From Simkania sp. (lineage in GTDB: Bacteria; Chlamydiota; Chlamydiia; Chlamydiales; Rhabdochlamydiaceae): DNA of 64,000 bases. Position numbers and translations under genes: made by a program. This document shows, piece after piece, positions 26,860 to 35,973 of this stretch (position 1 is its first letter; the number at the start of each line of letters is the position of its first letter). A model generated the notes under the pieces. That model had not been told where the DNA came from. It did not search any database and saw only the letters and a list, made by a program, of their open reading frames with translations. Where the stretch lies: assembly GCA_018333475.1 (NCBI GenBank), contig JAGXTH010000086.1:1-64000 (forward strand), given 5' to 3'.

Positions 26860-28311
26860 TTAGGATGAATTGCCGGGAGAAAACCCGTCTAATAGCTGGC
26901 TAAAATCGATCACCTTATCGAAATACCTCTCATCCACAACAGAATCTTCGACACCATTGACATGAATCAAGACAGGCCTAATCGAAAACTGCCTAGGCAT
27001 CTTTAATCGCATTCTTTTTTCCTCCATTTCATCGATCACCTTTTTATCTATCCGATGTTTCGAGAATTTCACTTCACAAAGATATAAATTTTGAAATCTT
27101 GTTTGGATCATGTAATCGACTTGACATCCAGATTGCCTTTTCGTGAGCTTTTGAAAAAATGGACCATCCATAACGACTTCATCCGAAACGATCCCCAGTA
27201 ATCTCCAAATCGTTTTGCGATTATGAACAACCAAATTCTCGAATTGTAAATCCATAATGCTTTCCCACCCAGGCAGATGGGTTGACAAAGAATTGGAAAA
27301 ATCGCCTTTTTCTATTTTTGAAAGATTACGGGAGATACATTTCAGATAAAAACGAAGATAATTATCACTTAATCTATATCGACTTAATTTTCCCTCTTTC
27401 CCATTTTCTAGATGCCAAGCAAAATCTCTTTGGACAAACCCCGCCTTCACCAGATCCTCTAAATATTTATTTCTCAATCCCCCACGACTTTTTTTTAATT
27501 CTTTACAAATCTCTGGCAGTTCTTTTGAGCCATCTGCAAGAATAGTAACAATTTCCTTGTAACTTCCACTCCGACGGGAAAATAAGTCAGAAAAGATCTC
27601 ATCAAATTCTCGCACTAACAATCCCCCGCGGGTAAAACAAAGATTCTGGATGTTTTTTTCTGCAGAGAGCTCAGGGGCAATTTCTTCAAGATAACGAGGC
27701 ACACCGCCTGTGATAGATAAGAGTTTAAATTTTTCAAAAGCCGCAATACGTTTTTCCTTTGGATGCCAAAAAGCGTTACAAACAGGAAGTGGTAATTCTT
27801 CCAATACGAGGTCTAGCGTAATTCTTCCGACAAAGCCTGTGCTGCTCAAAATATTCTCCTCTATCCATGAAGAAATGGAACCGCAGAGAGCTATCACTAA
27901 TTGAGAATTTTTGCTGAAATGCATATCCCATGCAGTCTTTAGCTTGCCTAAAAAAGTTGGGTCTTTCCCCCCCATCCAGGATATCTCATCAAGAACGACA
28001 AGCATTTTCCCTTTTTCTGTATGTTTTGATAGAGCCCAAAAAAGGTTTCCCCAATCATCTGGTTTCACACCAGGCAATCCAGTCCTTTGCATTTGGTTTG
28101 CAAATTCTTCTCTCTGGAGTTGTGCGTTCATTTTTGGCACAGGGGGCATACCGGAAAAGAAAAAGCTTTTCATTTCCTTACCAAATTCAGCAAGCAATCT
28201 ACTCTTACCAATTCGTCTTCTGCCTCGCACTACAATAAGACTCGCACTTCGCTTGCTTAAGAGGGCTGTTAACCTTTCCATTTCTACCTCACGCCCAATG
28301 AAAGGAGCCAT
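26860..28311 (-). CDS. AAA ATPase of the archaeal-type/DUF234 group
   Basis: 483 residues from ATG 28311, chosen because a GAGGG ribosome-binding site precedes it and the family begins 'FIGREVEMERL'; the track start at 28458 is a GTG without support. Walker A is 'VRGRRRIGKSRLL', Walker B 'MLVVLDEISWM', and sensor-like residues follow in 'LVIALCGSISSW'. The C-terminus carries the DUF234 segment ('FENLVVHNR') and an 'YLCEVKFSK' motif reminiscent of PD-(D/E)xK nucleases. Such ATPases are patchily distributed and often laterally acquired. Their role is unknown. The stop is 1 nt from the start of the HExxH gene, so both may be co-transcribed. Confidence 0.8.
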   Translation of the reverse strand: MAPFIGREVEMERLTALLSKRSASLIVVRGRRRIGKSRLLAEFGKEMKSFFFSGMPPVPKMNAQLQREEFANQMQRTGLPGVKPDDWGNLFWALSKHTEKGKMLVVLDEISWMGGKDPTFLGKLKTAWDMHFSKNSQLVIALCGSISSWIEENILSSTGFVGRITLDLVLEELPLPVCNAFWHPKEKRIAAFEKFKLLSITGGVPRYLEEIAPELSAEKNIQNLCFTRGGLLVREFDEIFSDLFSRRSGSYKEIVTILADGSKELPEICKELKKSRGGLRNKYLEDLVKAGFVQRDFAWHLENGKEGKLSRYRLSDNYLRFYLKCISRNLSKIEKGDFSNSLSTHLPGWESIMDLQFENLVVHNRKTIWRLLGIVSDEVVMDGPFFQKLTKRQSGCQVDYMIQTRFQNLYLCEVKFSKHRIDKKVIDEMEEKRMRLKMPRQFSIRPVLIHVNGVEDSVVDERYFDKVIDFSQLLDGFSPGNSS

Positions 28312-28560
28312 TGCCATTCCCTCATCTTCATTCATCGACTTCGATGATCGCTTAACAAAAGAATAAAATCCATCCCCAAATCGACATATCGCCAATTTCG
28401 GGATATGAAATAAGTGCATTATTGATCGTTTTAATAAATCCGTCGAAAAGATGTACACAACACACGGTAATGGCTACTTTGGCATGAATTCAGCTGCTTT
28501 AATGGCTGAATTTACCAAAATATAGGCGCTATGCTATCCTTTATATCAAAGGAGACTCGT

Positions 28561-29688
28561 ATGTATATTCCTCAAATTCAGTTAGATCAACTACGCGGAA
28601 TGAGCGCTCCTGGGAAGGTAGTCATTATTTTCGGGCCTCGAAGGGTAGGCAAAACGACTTTATTAAAAAAATATTTGGAAAATGAAACTAACTACCTTTT
28701 CGTCACGGGGGAAGATGTTTTTGTTAGAGATTTTTTATCCAGTAGCTCCATAGACAAACTCAAAGATTTCATCGGAAACAAAACTCTTCTGGTAGTCGAT
28801 GAAGCTCAGTACATCCCTGATATTGGTGTGAATTTAAAGCTCATCGTAGACCACCTCCCTTATGTACGAGTAATTGCAACAGGATCTTCAACATTTGATC
28901 TTGCTAAACAGATAGGAGAACCTTTGACAGGGCGTAAATATGTCCTCAGAATGTATCCCATAGCTCAACTGGAGTTAAGCCACCTAGAAAATCCAGCACA
29001 AACTCAAGCCCATTTAGAAAACCGCCTGATCTACGGCTCCTATCCTGAAGTGATTATTTTCGGCAGTGATGCACAAAGACAAGAATATCTCCACGAACTC
29101 ATTTCTGCTTACCTTTTAAAAGATATTTTAGCTTTTGAAGGGGTACAAAAATCCAAAAAATTGATCGATCTTTTAATCCTTTTAGCTTTTCAGATTGGTA
29201 AAGAGGTATCTCATAGTGAGTTAGGAACTCAGTTATCCATGAACAAGACAACGGTAGAAAAGTATCTGGATTTGCTAGAACAGGTTTTTGTCCTCGTAAA
29301 TATCCGTGGATTTAGTCGCAATCTTCGCAAAGAAGTAACAAAAACCTCGCGTTATTATTTCTGTGATAATGGAATTCGTAATGGATTAATCAACAATTTT
29401 AATCTCTGCCATCGACGTGATGATGTAGGGGCACTTTGGGAAAACTATCTAGTCATGGAACGTTTAAAAAAACAGCATTATCTTAAACTCTTGACCCGCA
29501 ATTTTTTTTGGCGAACTTACGATCAAAAAGAGTTAGATTGGGTGGAAGAGCGAGAAGGACGCCTCTCTGGATATGAATTTAAATGGGGAGACTCCTCAGC
29601 AAATGCCCCCAAATTATGGCTTGAAACCTATCCAGAATCTTCTTTTGAATGCATTAACACCGTAAATTATTTGAAGTTCATCCAATAA
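28561..29688 (+). CDS. AAA ATPase with DUF4143 domain
   Basis: 375 residues from ATG 28561, which follows AAAGGAGA; the track start at 28531 lacks a ribosome-binding site. Walker A is 'IFGPRRVGKTTLLKK', Walker B 'LLVVDEAQYI', and 'VIATGSSTFDL' matches sensor 1. A winged-helix segment ('LGTQLSMNKTTVEKYLDLLEQVFV') and the C-terminal DUF4143 part ('WENYLVMERL', then 'DWVEEREGRLSGYEFKW') follow, where the ExK resembles a nuclease core. These proteins are common, horizontally mobile and of unknown function. It is divergent from the other ATPase, and the two lie as a pair between rpoN and dprA. Confidence 0.85.
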   Translation: MYIPQIQLDQLRGMSAPGKVVIIFGPRRVGKTTLLKKYLENETNYLFVTGEDVFVRDFLSSSSIDKLKDFIGNKTLLVVDEAQYIPDIGVNLKLIVDHLPYVRVIATGSSTFDLAKQIGEPLTGRKYVLRMYPIAQLELSHLENPAQTQAHLENRLIYGSYPEVIIFGSDAQRQEYLHELISAYLLKDILAFEGVQKSKKLIDLLILLAFQIGKEVSHSELGTQLSMNKTTVEKYLDLLEQVFVLVNIRGFSRNLRKEVTKTSRYYFCDNGIRNGLINNFNLCHRRDDVGALWENYLVMERLKKQHYLKLLTRNFFWRTYDQKELDWVEEREGRLSGYEFKWGDSSANAPKLWLETYPESSFECINTVNYLKFIQ

Positions 29689-29772
29689 TAAAATCCAGAT
29701 CTAGTTTTTTATATTCATTGACTTTAATATTTTAATGAAAACTAATACGAATTAACTGCAGAATTTAAAACT

Positions 29773-30633
29773 ATGGAAGAACTCTCCGCCCTGCTAGCTA
29801 TGCAATTAGCATTTCCATGGTCTCCACTGCGCGCAAAAGCATTGATAGAGCAGTGGGGCTCTGCTAAAGCCCTTTGGCAAGAACGCATTGAGCCCACCTC
29901 TCCTCTTTATCCTATCCTACAAACGGGTGCATGGAAACAAGAGATGGACGCCGCCCAACAAGCGGGCATTCGTCTCATCGGTTGTCATGATGCTATCTAT
30001 CCAACTAGTCTACATCAACTGCCCGACCCGCCTCTTGTTCTCTACTGCAAAGGACATCTTCTGCCTCATGATCAAAACGCTCTAGCCATCATTGGTACAC
30101 GGAAGCCCTCTTCCCAAGGACTCATGACAGCAGAAACTTTTGGACACACTTGCGCTCGATCCTTTGTCACTGTCATCAGCGGCCTTGCCAAAGGGATCGA
30201 TACTGCGGCTCATCAAGGGGCATTACAAACAGGGCGAACGATTGCTGTGCTTGGCTCAGGGCTGCAGCATATCTACCCCAAAGAAAATAGGGCGCTTGCT
30301 GAAAAAATTTCTCAGCACGGAGCTCTCTTGAGCGAATACCCATTGCATACCCCACCTAAACCCTTCCAATTTCCTAGGCGCAATCGCCTCATTGCAGCCC
30401 TATCATTAGGAGCTCTTCTTGTCGAAGGAGCCTTGAACAGCGGTAGTATGCAAGCTATGCACTGGGCCTGGACATTGAAAAAAATGTGCTTTACTCTACA
30501 CCCTTCCCCAAGAGAAAAAATGATCACAGGTAATCAATTTCTTCTTGAAAATCAAAAAGCCAAGCTTGTCGAAAATGCGGAAGAGATGTTATCCCTCTTG
30601 GTGCCCCAGCAAAGATCCATAAAGGTATCCTGA
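29773..30633 (+). CDS. dprA: DNA processing protein A
   Basis: 286 residues. The Rossmann-like DprA core shows 'AIIGTRKPSSQGL', 'VISGLAKGIDTAAHQGAL' and 'TIAVLGSGLQHIYPKEN', followed by 'FPRRNRLIAALSLGALLVEG'. It loads RecA on incoming single-stranded DNA in transformation, and is widely kept in bacteria that lack obvious competence. It lacks a long C-terminal winged-helix domain, so it is the short form. The topA ATG begins one base after its TGA. Confidence 0.93.
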   Translation: MEELSALLAMQLAFPWSPLRAKALIEQWGSAKALWQERIEPTSPLYPILQTGAWKQEMDAAQQAGIRLIGCHDAIYPTSLHQLPDPPLVLYCKGHLLPHDQNALAIIGTRKPSSQGLMTAETFGHTCARSFVTVISGLAKGIDTAAHQGALQTGRTIAVLGSGLQHIYPKENRALAEKISQHGALLSEYPLHTPPKPFQFPRRNRLIAALSLGALLVEGALNSGSMQAMHWAWTLKKMCFTLHPSPREKMITGNQFLLENQKAKLVENAEEMLSLLVPQQRSIKVS

Positions 30634-30634
30634 G

Positions 30635-33211
30635 ATGGCCAAAGCGCTAATCATTGTCGAGTCTCCCACGAAAATCAAAACTCTAAAAAAGTTCTTGGGA
30701 TCTGGATATATTTTTGAATCTTCCGTGGGACACATCCGGGATCTGCCTGCCCGCGGGTTTGGTATCGACATAGAACACGACTTCGAGCCTCAATACCAAA
30801 TCCTCGAAGATAAAAAAGATGTCATTCAACGCCTGCAGAAAGCAGCCAAACAAGCAGACATTGTCTACCTTGCTCCCGACCCCGACCGAGAAGGAGAGGC
30901 TATTGCTTGGCATATTGCCTCCATTCTACCCCCGGGCACAAAATACAAACGAACTACATTCAACTCGATCACAAAAGAAGCTGTACTAGAGGCTCTTAAA
31001 CATCCTAGAGCTATCGATCAACCTCTTGTCGATGCCCAACAAGCTCGCCGCCTACTCGATCGTATTGTCGGCTACAAAATTTCTCCTATTCTGACAAGAA
31101 GAGTACAAGGCGCAAGAGACGGCGGTCTGTCTGCTGGCAGAGTGCAATCCGTCGCTTTAAAACTCGTCGTCGATAGAGAACAGGAAATTGAGACCTTCAA
31201 GCCCGTGGAATACTGGAACCTCGGCTCTCTTCTTCAAGGCAACCCCAAGGATCGTTCGTTTCAAGCCACCTTATATTCTGTCGATAACAAACGAGTCGAC
31301 AAAGAAAAGCAAGAAGGCAAAGAGATCTTCACAATCCCCAACGCCACAACTGCTGCCCAGATCGTTGAACGTCTTAAAAAAGCGCGCTACACCGTACACT
31401 CCCTAGAGAAAAAAGAAAAACGGCGCAATCCCGTTCCTCCTTTTATTACCTCAACACTCCAGCAAGAAGCGAGCCGTTACTATGGATTCTCAGCCTCTAG
31501 AACTATGAGTATCGCACAAAGCCTCTATGAAGGTGTCGATCTAGGGCAAGAGGGCCCAGAGGGTCTAATTACCTACATGCGTACCGACTCTGTCCGCGCA
31601 GCTCCAGAGGCGATCGAAGCTGCCAGACACTATATCGTTAAGGAATTTGGCAAAGACTATCTCCCCTCCGATCCTCGATTTTTTGCCACGAAAAAAGGAG
31701 CCCAAGACGCCCACGAAGCGATCCGTCCCACCCATTTGCACTACGCTCCCGATCAAATCAAAAACTTTCTCACTGCGGATCAATACAAACTCTATCTCCT
31801 CATCTGGCGCCGCTTTATTGCTTCCCAGATGAATCCTGCCGTGTACGATACCGTCTCTTGTGATATCCATACCGATCAGCAACTCGTGCTCCGCGCTACA
31901 GGCTCGATGATTAAATTTCGTGGCTTTCTAGCTGTCTACGAAGAAAAACAAGATCATCTCGAAAGTGAATCGCAAGACGATACCAATAAGCTCCTTCCAC
32001 CTCTTGAAGAGGGGCAAACACTCAAACTGCTCGAGGTCACCTCTGAACAAGCCTTCACCCGTCCTCCTCCTCGCTACACGGAAGCCTCTTTGATTAAAGA
32101 GCTAGAAAAATCTGGCATCGGCAGACCATCGACCTACACAGCGATCATGAGTAAAATCCAAAGCCGCGACTATACCACCAAGGAAAAAGGGACCCTTCGC
32201 CCTACCGAACTTGGTAAAGTGATCGCCCGCATGCTCGAAGATAACTTCGGGATGATCATGAACATCAGTTTTACAGCTGCCATGGAAGATGATCTCGAGC
32301 AAGTCGAAGAGGGGAAGACCCAGTGGAAAGACCTCATCCGTCTTTTCTGGAAAGACTTTATTCCCTACGTCGATACTGCTGAAAAAGAGGCCCATGTTCC
32401 AAAGATCATGACCGATATCGACTGTCCTCAATGCGGCCATAAACTCCAAAAAATCTGGTCCCGCCAAAAATACTTCTACGGCTGCTCTAATTATCCAGAG
32501 TGTAAATACACCGTTCCCCTGGAAGCACTCGAATTTAAAAAAGAGGATTACGACCCCAACTTTGACTGGGATCAGACGTGTTCTAAATGCGGTAGCGCCA
32601 TGCAGCTACGCTTTGGTAAATTCGGCCCCTTCCTCGGTTGCTCCAAGTATCCTGAATGTAAAAGCATCGTCAACATCCCCAAACAGGGAGATGTTCCCCA
32701 GGAAGAAATGCCTGAATGTCCTGCCATTGGCTGCACTGGTAAAATGGCGCAGAGACGCTCTCGCTTTGGCAAACCCTTCTTTTCCTGCTCTAGCTACCCC
32801 GACTGCGACGTCATCGTAAATCACCTAGAAGATCTCTACGAAAAGTATCCCAACCATCCCAAGACACCCTACGTCAAAAAAGCCAAGTTTGGCAAAAAAA
32901 CCAAAGGCAGCAAAAAAGAAAAAGCCCCAGCCACCGCCAAAAAAGGCAAAACGACCAAAGCCAAAAAAACCTCCAGTCAGCCCGCCCAATCTCTATCTAA
33001 AGAACTGCAAACTATTGTCGGCGCTAAAGAACTCTCCAGACCTGATGTGATAAAAAAAGTATGGGAATACATCAAAGCCAACAACTGCCAAGATCCCAAA
33101 AACAAACGACTGATCGTTCCTGATGAAAAACTCGCTAAAGTTTTCGGCTCCAAAAAACCTATCGATATGCTCAAGCTCGCGGGCGTACTCAATAAACACA
33201 TCAATATTTAG
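30635..33211 (+). CDS. topA: DNA topoisomerase I fused to a SWIB domain
   Basis: 858 residues. The Toprim domain is at the N-terminus ('ALIIVESPTKIKTLKKFLG', 'LAPDPDREGEAIAWH'). The catalytic tyrosine is in 'ITYMRTDSVR', and 'LSAGRVQSVALK' is the conserved hinge. Three C4-type zinc ribbons follow at about 590-735. After a lysine-rich linker, the last 80 residues are a SWIB/MDM2 fold ('LSRPDVIKKVWEYIKANN', 'LAKVFGSKKPIDML'). SWIB domains are otherwise chromatin-associated in eukaryotes, and this fusion is a hallmark of Chlamydiae. It relaxes negative supercoils. Possibly co-transcribed with dprA. Confidence 0.96.
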   Translation: MAKALIIVESPTKIKTLKKFLGSGYIFESSVGHIRDLPARGFGIDIEHDFEPQYQILEDKKDVIQRLQKAAKQADIVYLAPDPDREGEAIAWHIASILPPGTKYKRTTFNSITKEAVLEALKHPRAIDQPLVDAQQARRLLDRIVGYKISPILTRRVQGARDGGLSAGRVQSVALKLVVDREQEIETFKPVEYWNLGSLLQGNPKDRSFQATLYSVDNKRVDKEKQEGKEIFTIPNATTAAQIVERLKKARYTVHSLEKKEKRRNPVPPFITSTLQQEASRYYGFSASRTMSIAQSLYEGVDLGQEGPEGLITYMRTDSVRAAPEAIEAARHYIVKEFGKDYLPSDPRFFATKKGAQDAHEAIRPTHLHYAPDQIKNFLTADQYKLYLLIWRRFIASQMNPAVYDTVSCDIHTDQQLVLRATGSMIKFRGFLAVYEEKQDHLESESQDDTNKLLPPLEEGQTLKLLEVTSEQAFTRPPPRYTEASLIKELEKSGIGRPSTYTAIMSKIQSRDYTTKEKGTLRPTELGKVIARMLEDNFGMIMNISFTAAMEDDLEQVEEGKTQWKDLIRLFWKDFIPYVDTAEKEAHVPKIMTDIDCPQCGHKLQKIWSRQKYFYGCSNYPECKYTVPLEALEFKKEDYDPNFDWDQTCSKCGSAMQLRFGKFGPFLGCSKYPECKSIVNIPKQGDVPQEEMPECPAIGCTGKMAQRRSRFGKPFFSCSSYPDCDVIVNHLEDLYEKYPNHPKTPYVKKAKFGKKTKGSKKEKAPATAKKGKTTKAKKTSSQPAQSLSKELQTIVGAKELSRPDVIKKVWEYIKANNCQDPKNKRLIVPDEKLAKVFGSKKPIDMLKLAGVLNKHINI

Positions 33212-33308
33212 TCCTACTATGGAGCGAATACGCTGAACAATGCATGCTCGCTTCCACAAGCATAAAAAAAACACTTATCGGTAAAATATTGACTCGGCCG
33301 GTTCATAA

Positions 33309-33950
33309 TTATTCTTCTAACCACCAAAACCACCCATTACCGTAAACCTTTAGATTATTTTCTGAGGCAAATTGAAGCACAGCTCTTTCAACGCCTCGAT
33401 CACCCCAGGCCCAATCATCCCCGCAAAGAACGCCATGATCCCGAACGTGAGGATACCATGCTTGGAGATCAGCATAACAAGCTTCGTATGTATGAGTCGC
33501 ATCAATATAAACCAAATCAGGCACTGCATCGAATATTTTTGCAGCCTCAGTGCTTTCTAGACGAATGGGAACCACTTTATCAGTCACTTGAGCATGGATC
33601 ATATTGGACAAGAATTGTCTATATAAAGTGGCCAATATTTGAGGATCATGATCTTCATTCGGAGACCCCTTCCATGTATCAACCGCGTAAACCTTGCCGT
33701 CACCTGGAATCATTTGCGCCATATCAATTGTAGACAATCCCATCCAACTCCCCACTTCCACAATCGTTCGCACTTGAAACTTGTCTATCAATTGAGCTAT
33801 CGGTTCGTGGTTGGAATACCACCCATGGGGATAATATGGCATGAGAGAAACTTCATTGTAAGGAGGTGGTAAATCCTGGACATTCGGTGTATTAGCTACC
33901 ACATTCGACAAGAACAACATCGCAAAACAAAGATACAGAATCTGATGCAT
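33309..33950 (-). CDS. Exported class I SAM methyltransferase
   Basis: 213 residues from ATG 33950, which has an AAGGAGA site; the track's 33971 start is an in-frame GTG without one. The first 20 residues are a signal-peptide-like hydrophobic stretch ('ILYLCFAMLFLSNVVA'). A Methyltransf_24-type Rossmann fold follows with motif I 'IVEVGSWMGLSTI', the acidic 'VYAVDTWKG', 'LVYIDATHTYEACYADL' and 'GDDWAWGDRG'. Export is surprising for an SAM enzyme. It is a paralogue in style of the gene at 47212-47937. Substrate unknown, probably a sugar hydroxyl or a small molecule, judging from the glycan locus that starts here. Confidence 0.7.
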   Translation of the reverse strand: MHQILYLCFAMLFLSNVVANTPNVQDLPPPYNEVSLMPYYPHGWYSNHEPIAQLIDKFQVRTIVEVGSWMGLSTIDMAQMIPGDGKVYAVDTWKGSPNEDHDPQILATLYRQFLSNMIHAQVTDKVVPIRLESTEAAKIFDAVPDLVYIDATHTYEACYADLQAWYPHVRDHGVLCGDDWAWGDRGVERAVLQFASENNLKVYGNGWFWWLEE

Positions 33951-34103
33951 ACTTCTCCTTAACTTTTGCACATTATCATAATATTTTTTTTGCTCTCACA
34001 AGAAGATCATTGCACTTGCTAAACCTCAGCCAAGTAAGGTTGTTTTTTAATTTATTCTAATAGTAGCAATTTTAATTGCCTATACAAATCCCATTCCCAG
34101 CTC

Positions 34104-34658
34104 TTAGGTGTCTTGGTCAAGAATAGATAAGGAGAAACCTTTCTCCTTTTTTGGTTCTCTTACTCCCACTTCAAACCCGCATCCTTTGAGAATGCGCGGG
34201 TGACCAAAATGCTCGATCATGGGCCACTTACGACACACTAACGGCCTTAATGCATAGTTCCCACACGAACCATCTTTTTTTAGATACCTACACCCCATGA
34301 CATGTACTTGTCTTCCTTCATACGTATGAGGTTCTTTAGCACGTAAGTAAAAACCGTTAATCTGCGTATTCCAGAAATGGTACAGCTTTCCAAATACGCC
34401 TCTTCCTTGTTCAATCATGATGTAGTGACAGCAATTCCCACGCCTCTTACACCCGCCTTTCTGTATAAATGGCGGCCTCACGATTTTTCTTGCCAATCTC
34501 TGCATCGAGAGATCCAGTAGAGCCAAAGGAAGAACGATCAAACGAATCGATACTCGAATCCAGTGTGGCACCCATTGTTTAGGAATGCCTTCTTCCGGAG
34601 GTTTTGGTTCCGAGGTTGCATCACCTACTTCTTCTAGTACTTGATCAAGATCGATCAT
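34104..34658 (-). CDS. YkgJ-type cysteine-cluster protein
   Basis: 184 residues. The Cys cluster is 'GCKRRGNCCHYIMI' followed by 'CRYLKKDGSCGNYALRPLVCRKWP', the C-x4-5-CC...C...C-x-Y-x2-RP-x2-CR-x-WP pattern of the YkgJ family, a probable zinc or Fe-S binding domain. One hydrophobic segment near residues 34-45 may tether it to the membrane. It overlaps the ligase-type gene upstream by 14 nt, so it belongs to the glycan operon. No enzymatic function is established for the family. Confidence 0.75.
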   Translation of the reverse strand: MIDLDQVLEEVGDATSEPKPPEEGIPKQWVPHWIRVSIRLIVLPLALLDLSMQRLARKIVRPPFIQKGGCKRRGNCCHYIMIEQGRGVFGKLYHFWNTQINGFYLRAKEPHTYEGRQVHVMGCRYLKKDGSCGNYALRPLVCRKWPMIEHFGHPRILKGCGFEVGVREPKKEKGFSLSILDQDT

Positions 34659-35973
34659 ATTCTTCCCTCAAGGAAACACTATAGCCAAGACAAAAAGCCA
34701 TATGCACCCAAACATAGCTGCGGAATAAATTTTGATTAAATTGTAATACAATCAGCATGACCAATAAAGAAACAAGCAATGCATAGATCGTTCCTTTTTC
34801 TTCCATTGTTAATTCCTTAATTCTCGTTACAGAATAAAATCGTTTGAAATAGAGAAAAAAGAATACGGCAAATGCCAACGTTCCTACCACACCCATCGAG
34901 GCCAGTAGTTCTGTTAGCACGTTCGTTGGGTCATAGGGGATCAACATCTCCTTGGTCACCTCTGACACATTCGTGGAATTTTCTTTTTGGAACAGAAATG
35001 GCCCCACACCACCAACACCTACCCCAAACCACGGATGCTCTATAAACACATTCCATGCATTCACAATCCCTTGCCATCGTTCCACAAAAGAACCATGCGC
35101 CATGAATCCCTGCCTAAAGAATTTCCAGAATGTATTCAAAAAAATGTCTTTTGCTACTACAGCTATGACGGCAAAAAGGGCTGCAAAACTCAAACTAAAT
35201 AACGCCAGTTTTTTAACCATTTTTCTTTTACAAGATCTCACCCAACGACTACTTTGCAAAAGAAAAAACACACCAACCATCACGAAATACGCAAAAAATG
35301 CACCGGTCGACGTCGAAACAATAAGCATGATATTAACCAGAAAAAGATGCATTATCTTTTTCTTTTCCATAACTGTTTCGAAAAAAAACAAATAACAAGC
35401 ATTATAATACATCACATAGGCAATCATATATAATGCGAAATAGGAAGGCTCGTACGTCATTGCTTGACCACGCGCTATTGTCCCTCCTATGGTTTGCCCT
35501 ACAAAAGGAAGTAAAATGCCTCCAAAGGAGGCAAAAAACTGTAAGGCTCCGAAAACACCCGTTGCAATGAATGATGCCTTATAGATTTTAAAAACCTGCT
35601 CACGGCCGTAGGCCAATACCAAGTTATAAGGAAGAATAAAATAGATACAAAAAGTAAAAAGATACAAAAGCACATATCCAATAGCCCGCTTAAGCATTGG
35701 GCTATATACCGCTGATATCGCCATCAAACCCGTAGTAATCAAGAAGGAGAAAAAAATTTTCTTATCCAACTTCCACGGCTTTTTCGAAATAAATAACATC
35801 GCAAAGATCGCAAATGCCAAAGCATGATTGAGTTTACATCGAAATATAGATACTTTAATGCTAAGAAGATCTGCAGAAGTTGTAAAAAAATAGAGAAAAC
35901 TCAGAAAGAAAATGATATTTTTTGTAATATCTAATTGTCCAAATAACCACTCCCTTCGAAAGATAACTCTCAC
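34645..35973 (-). CDS. O-antigen ligase/polymerase-like membrane protein
   Basis: 442 residues, mostly hydrophobic with about ten to eleven membrane segments. The large periplasmic loop contains 'NVFIEHPWFGVGVGGVGPFL', the 'H-P-x-G-G-G' signature of the Wzy_C/WaaL family that ligates O-antigen to lipid A-core or polymerises repeat units. Chlamydiaceae make a truncated lipooligosaccharide without O-antigen, so its presence implies a longer surface polymer or glycosylated protein. ATGA overlap with manC upstream. Confidence 0.8.
   Translation of the reverse strand: MRVIFRREWLFGQLDITKNIIFFLSFLYFFTTSADLLSIKVSIFRCKLNHALAFAIFAMLFISKKPWKLDKKIFFSFLITTGLMAISAVYSPMLKRAIGYVLLYLFTFCIYFILPYNLVLAYGREQVFKIYKASFIATGVFGALQFFASFGGILLPFVGQTIGGTIARGQAMTYEPSYFALYMIAYVMYYNACYLFFFETVMEKKKIMHLFLVNIMLIVSTSTGAFFAYFVMVGVFFLLQSSRWVRSCKRKMVKKLALFSLSFAALFAVIAVVAKDIFLNTFWKFFRQGFMAHGSFVERWQGIVNAWNVFIEHPWFGVGVGGVGPFLFQKENSTNVSEVTKEMLIPYDPTNVLTELLASMGVVGTLAFAVFFFLYFKRFYSVTRIKELTMEEKGTIYALLVSLLVMLIVLQFNQNLFRSYVWVHMAFCLGYSVSLREEYDRS

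Noticed and set aside
28457-28560. sRNA or attachment site between the two AAA ATPase genes
   Set aside because: The gap only shows a short GCATGAATTCAGCTGC-like stretch with partial symmetry; no evidence beyond that.
33250-33285. ATGCT...AGCAT hairpin after topA
   Set aside because: Five-pair stem followed by A's rather than T's on the coding strand; not a terminator for topA.
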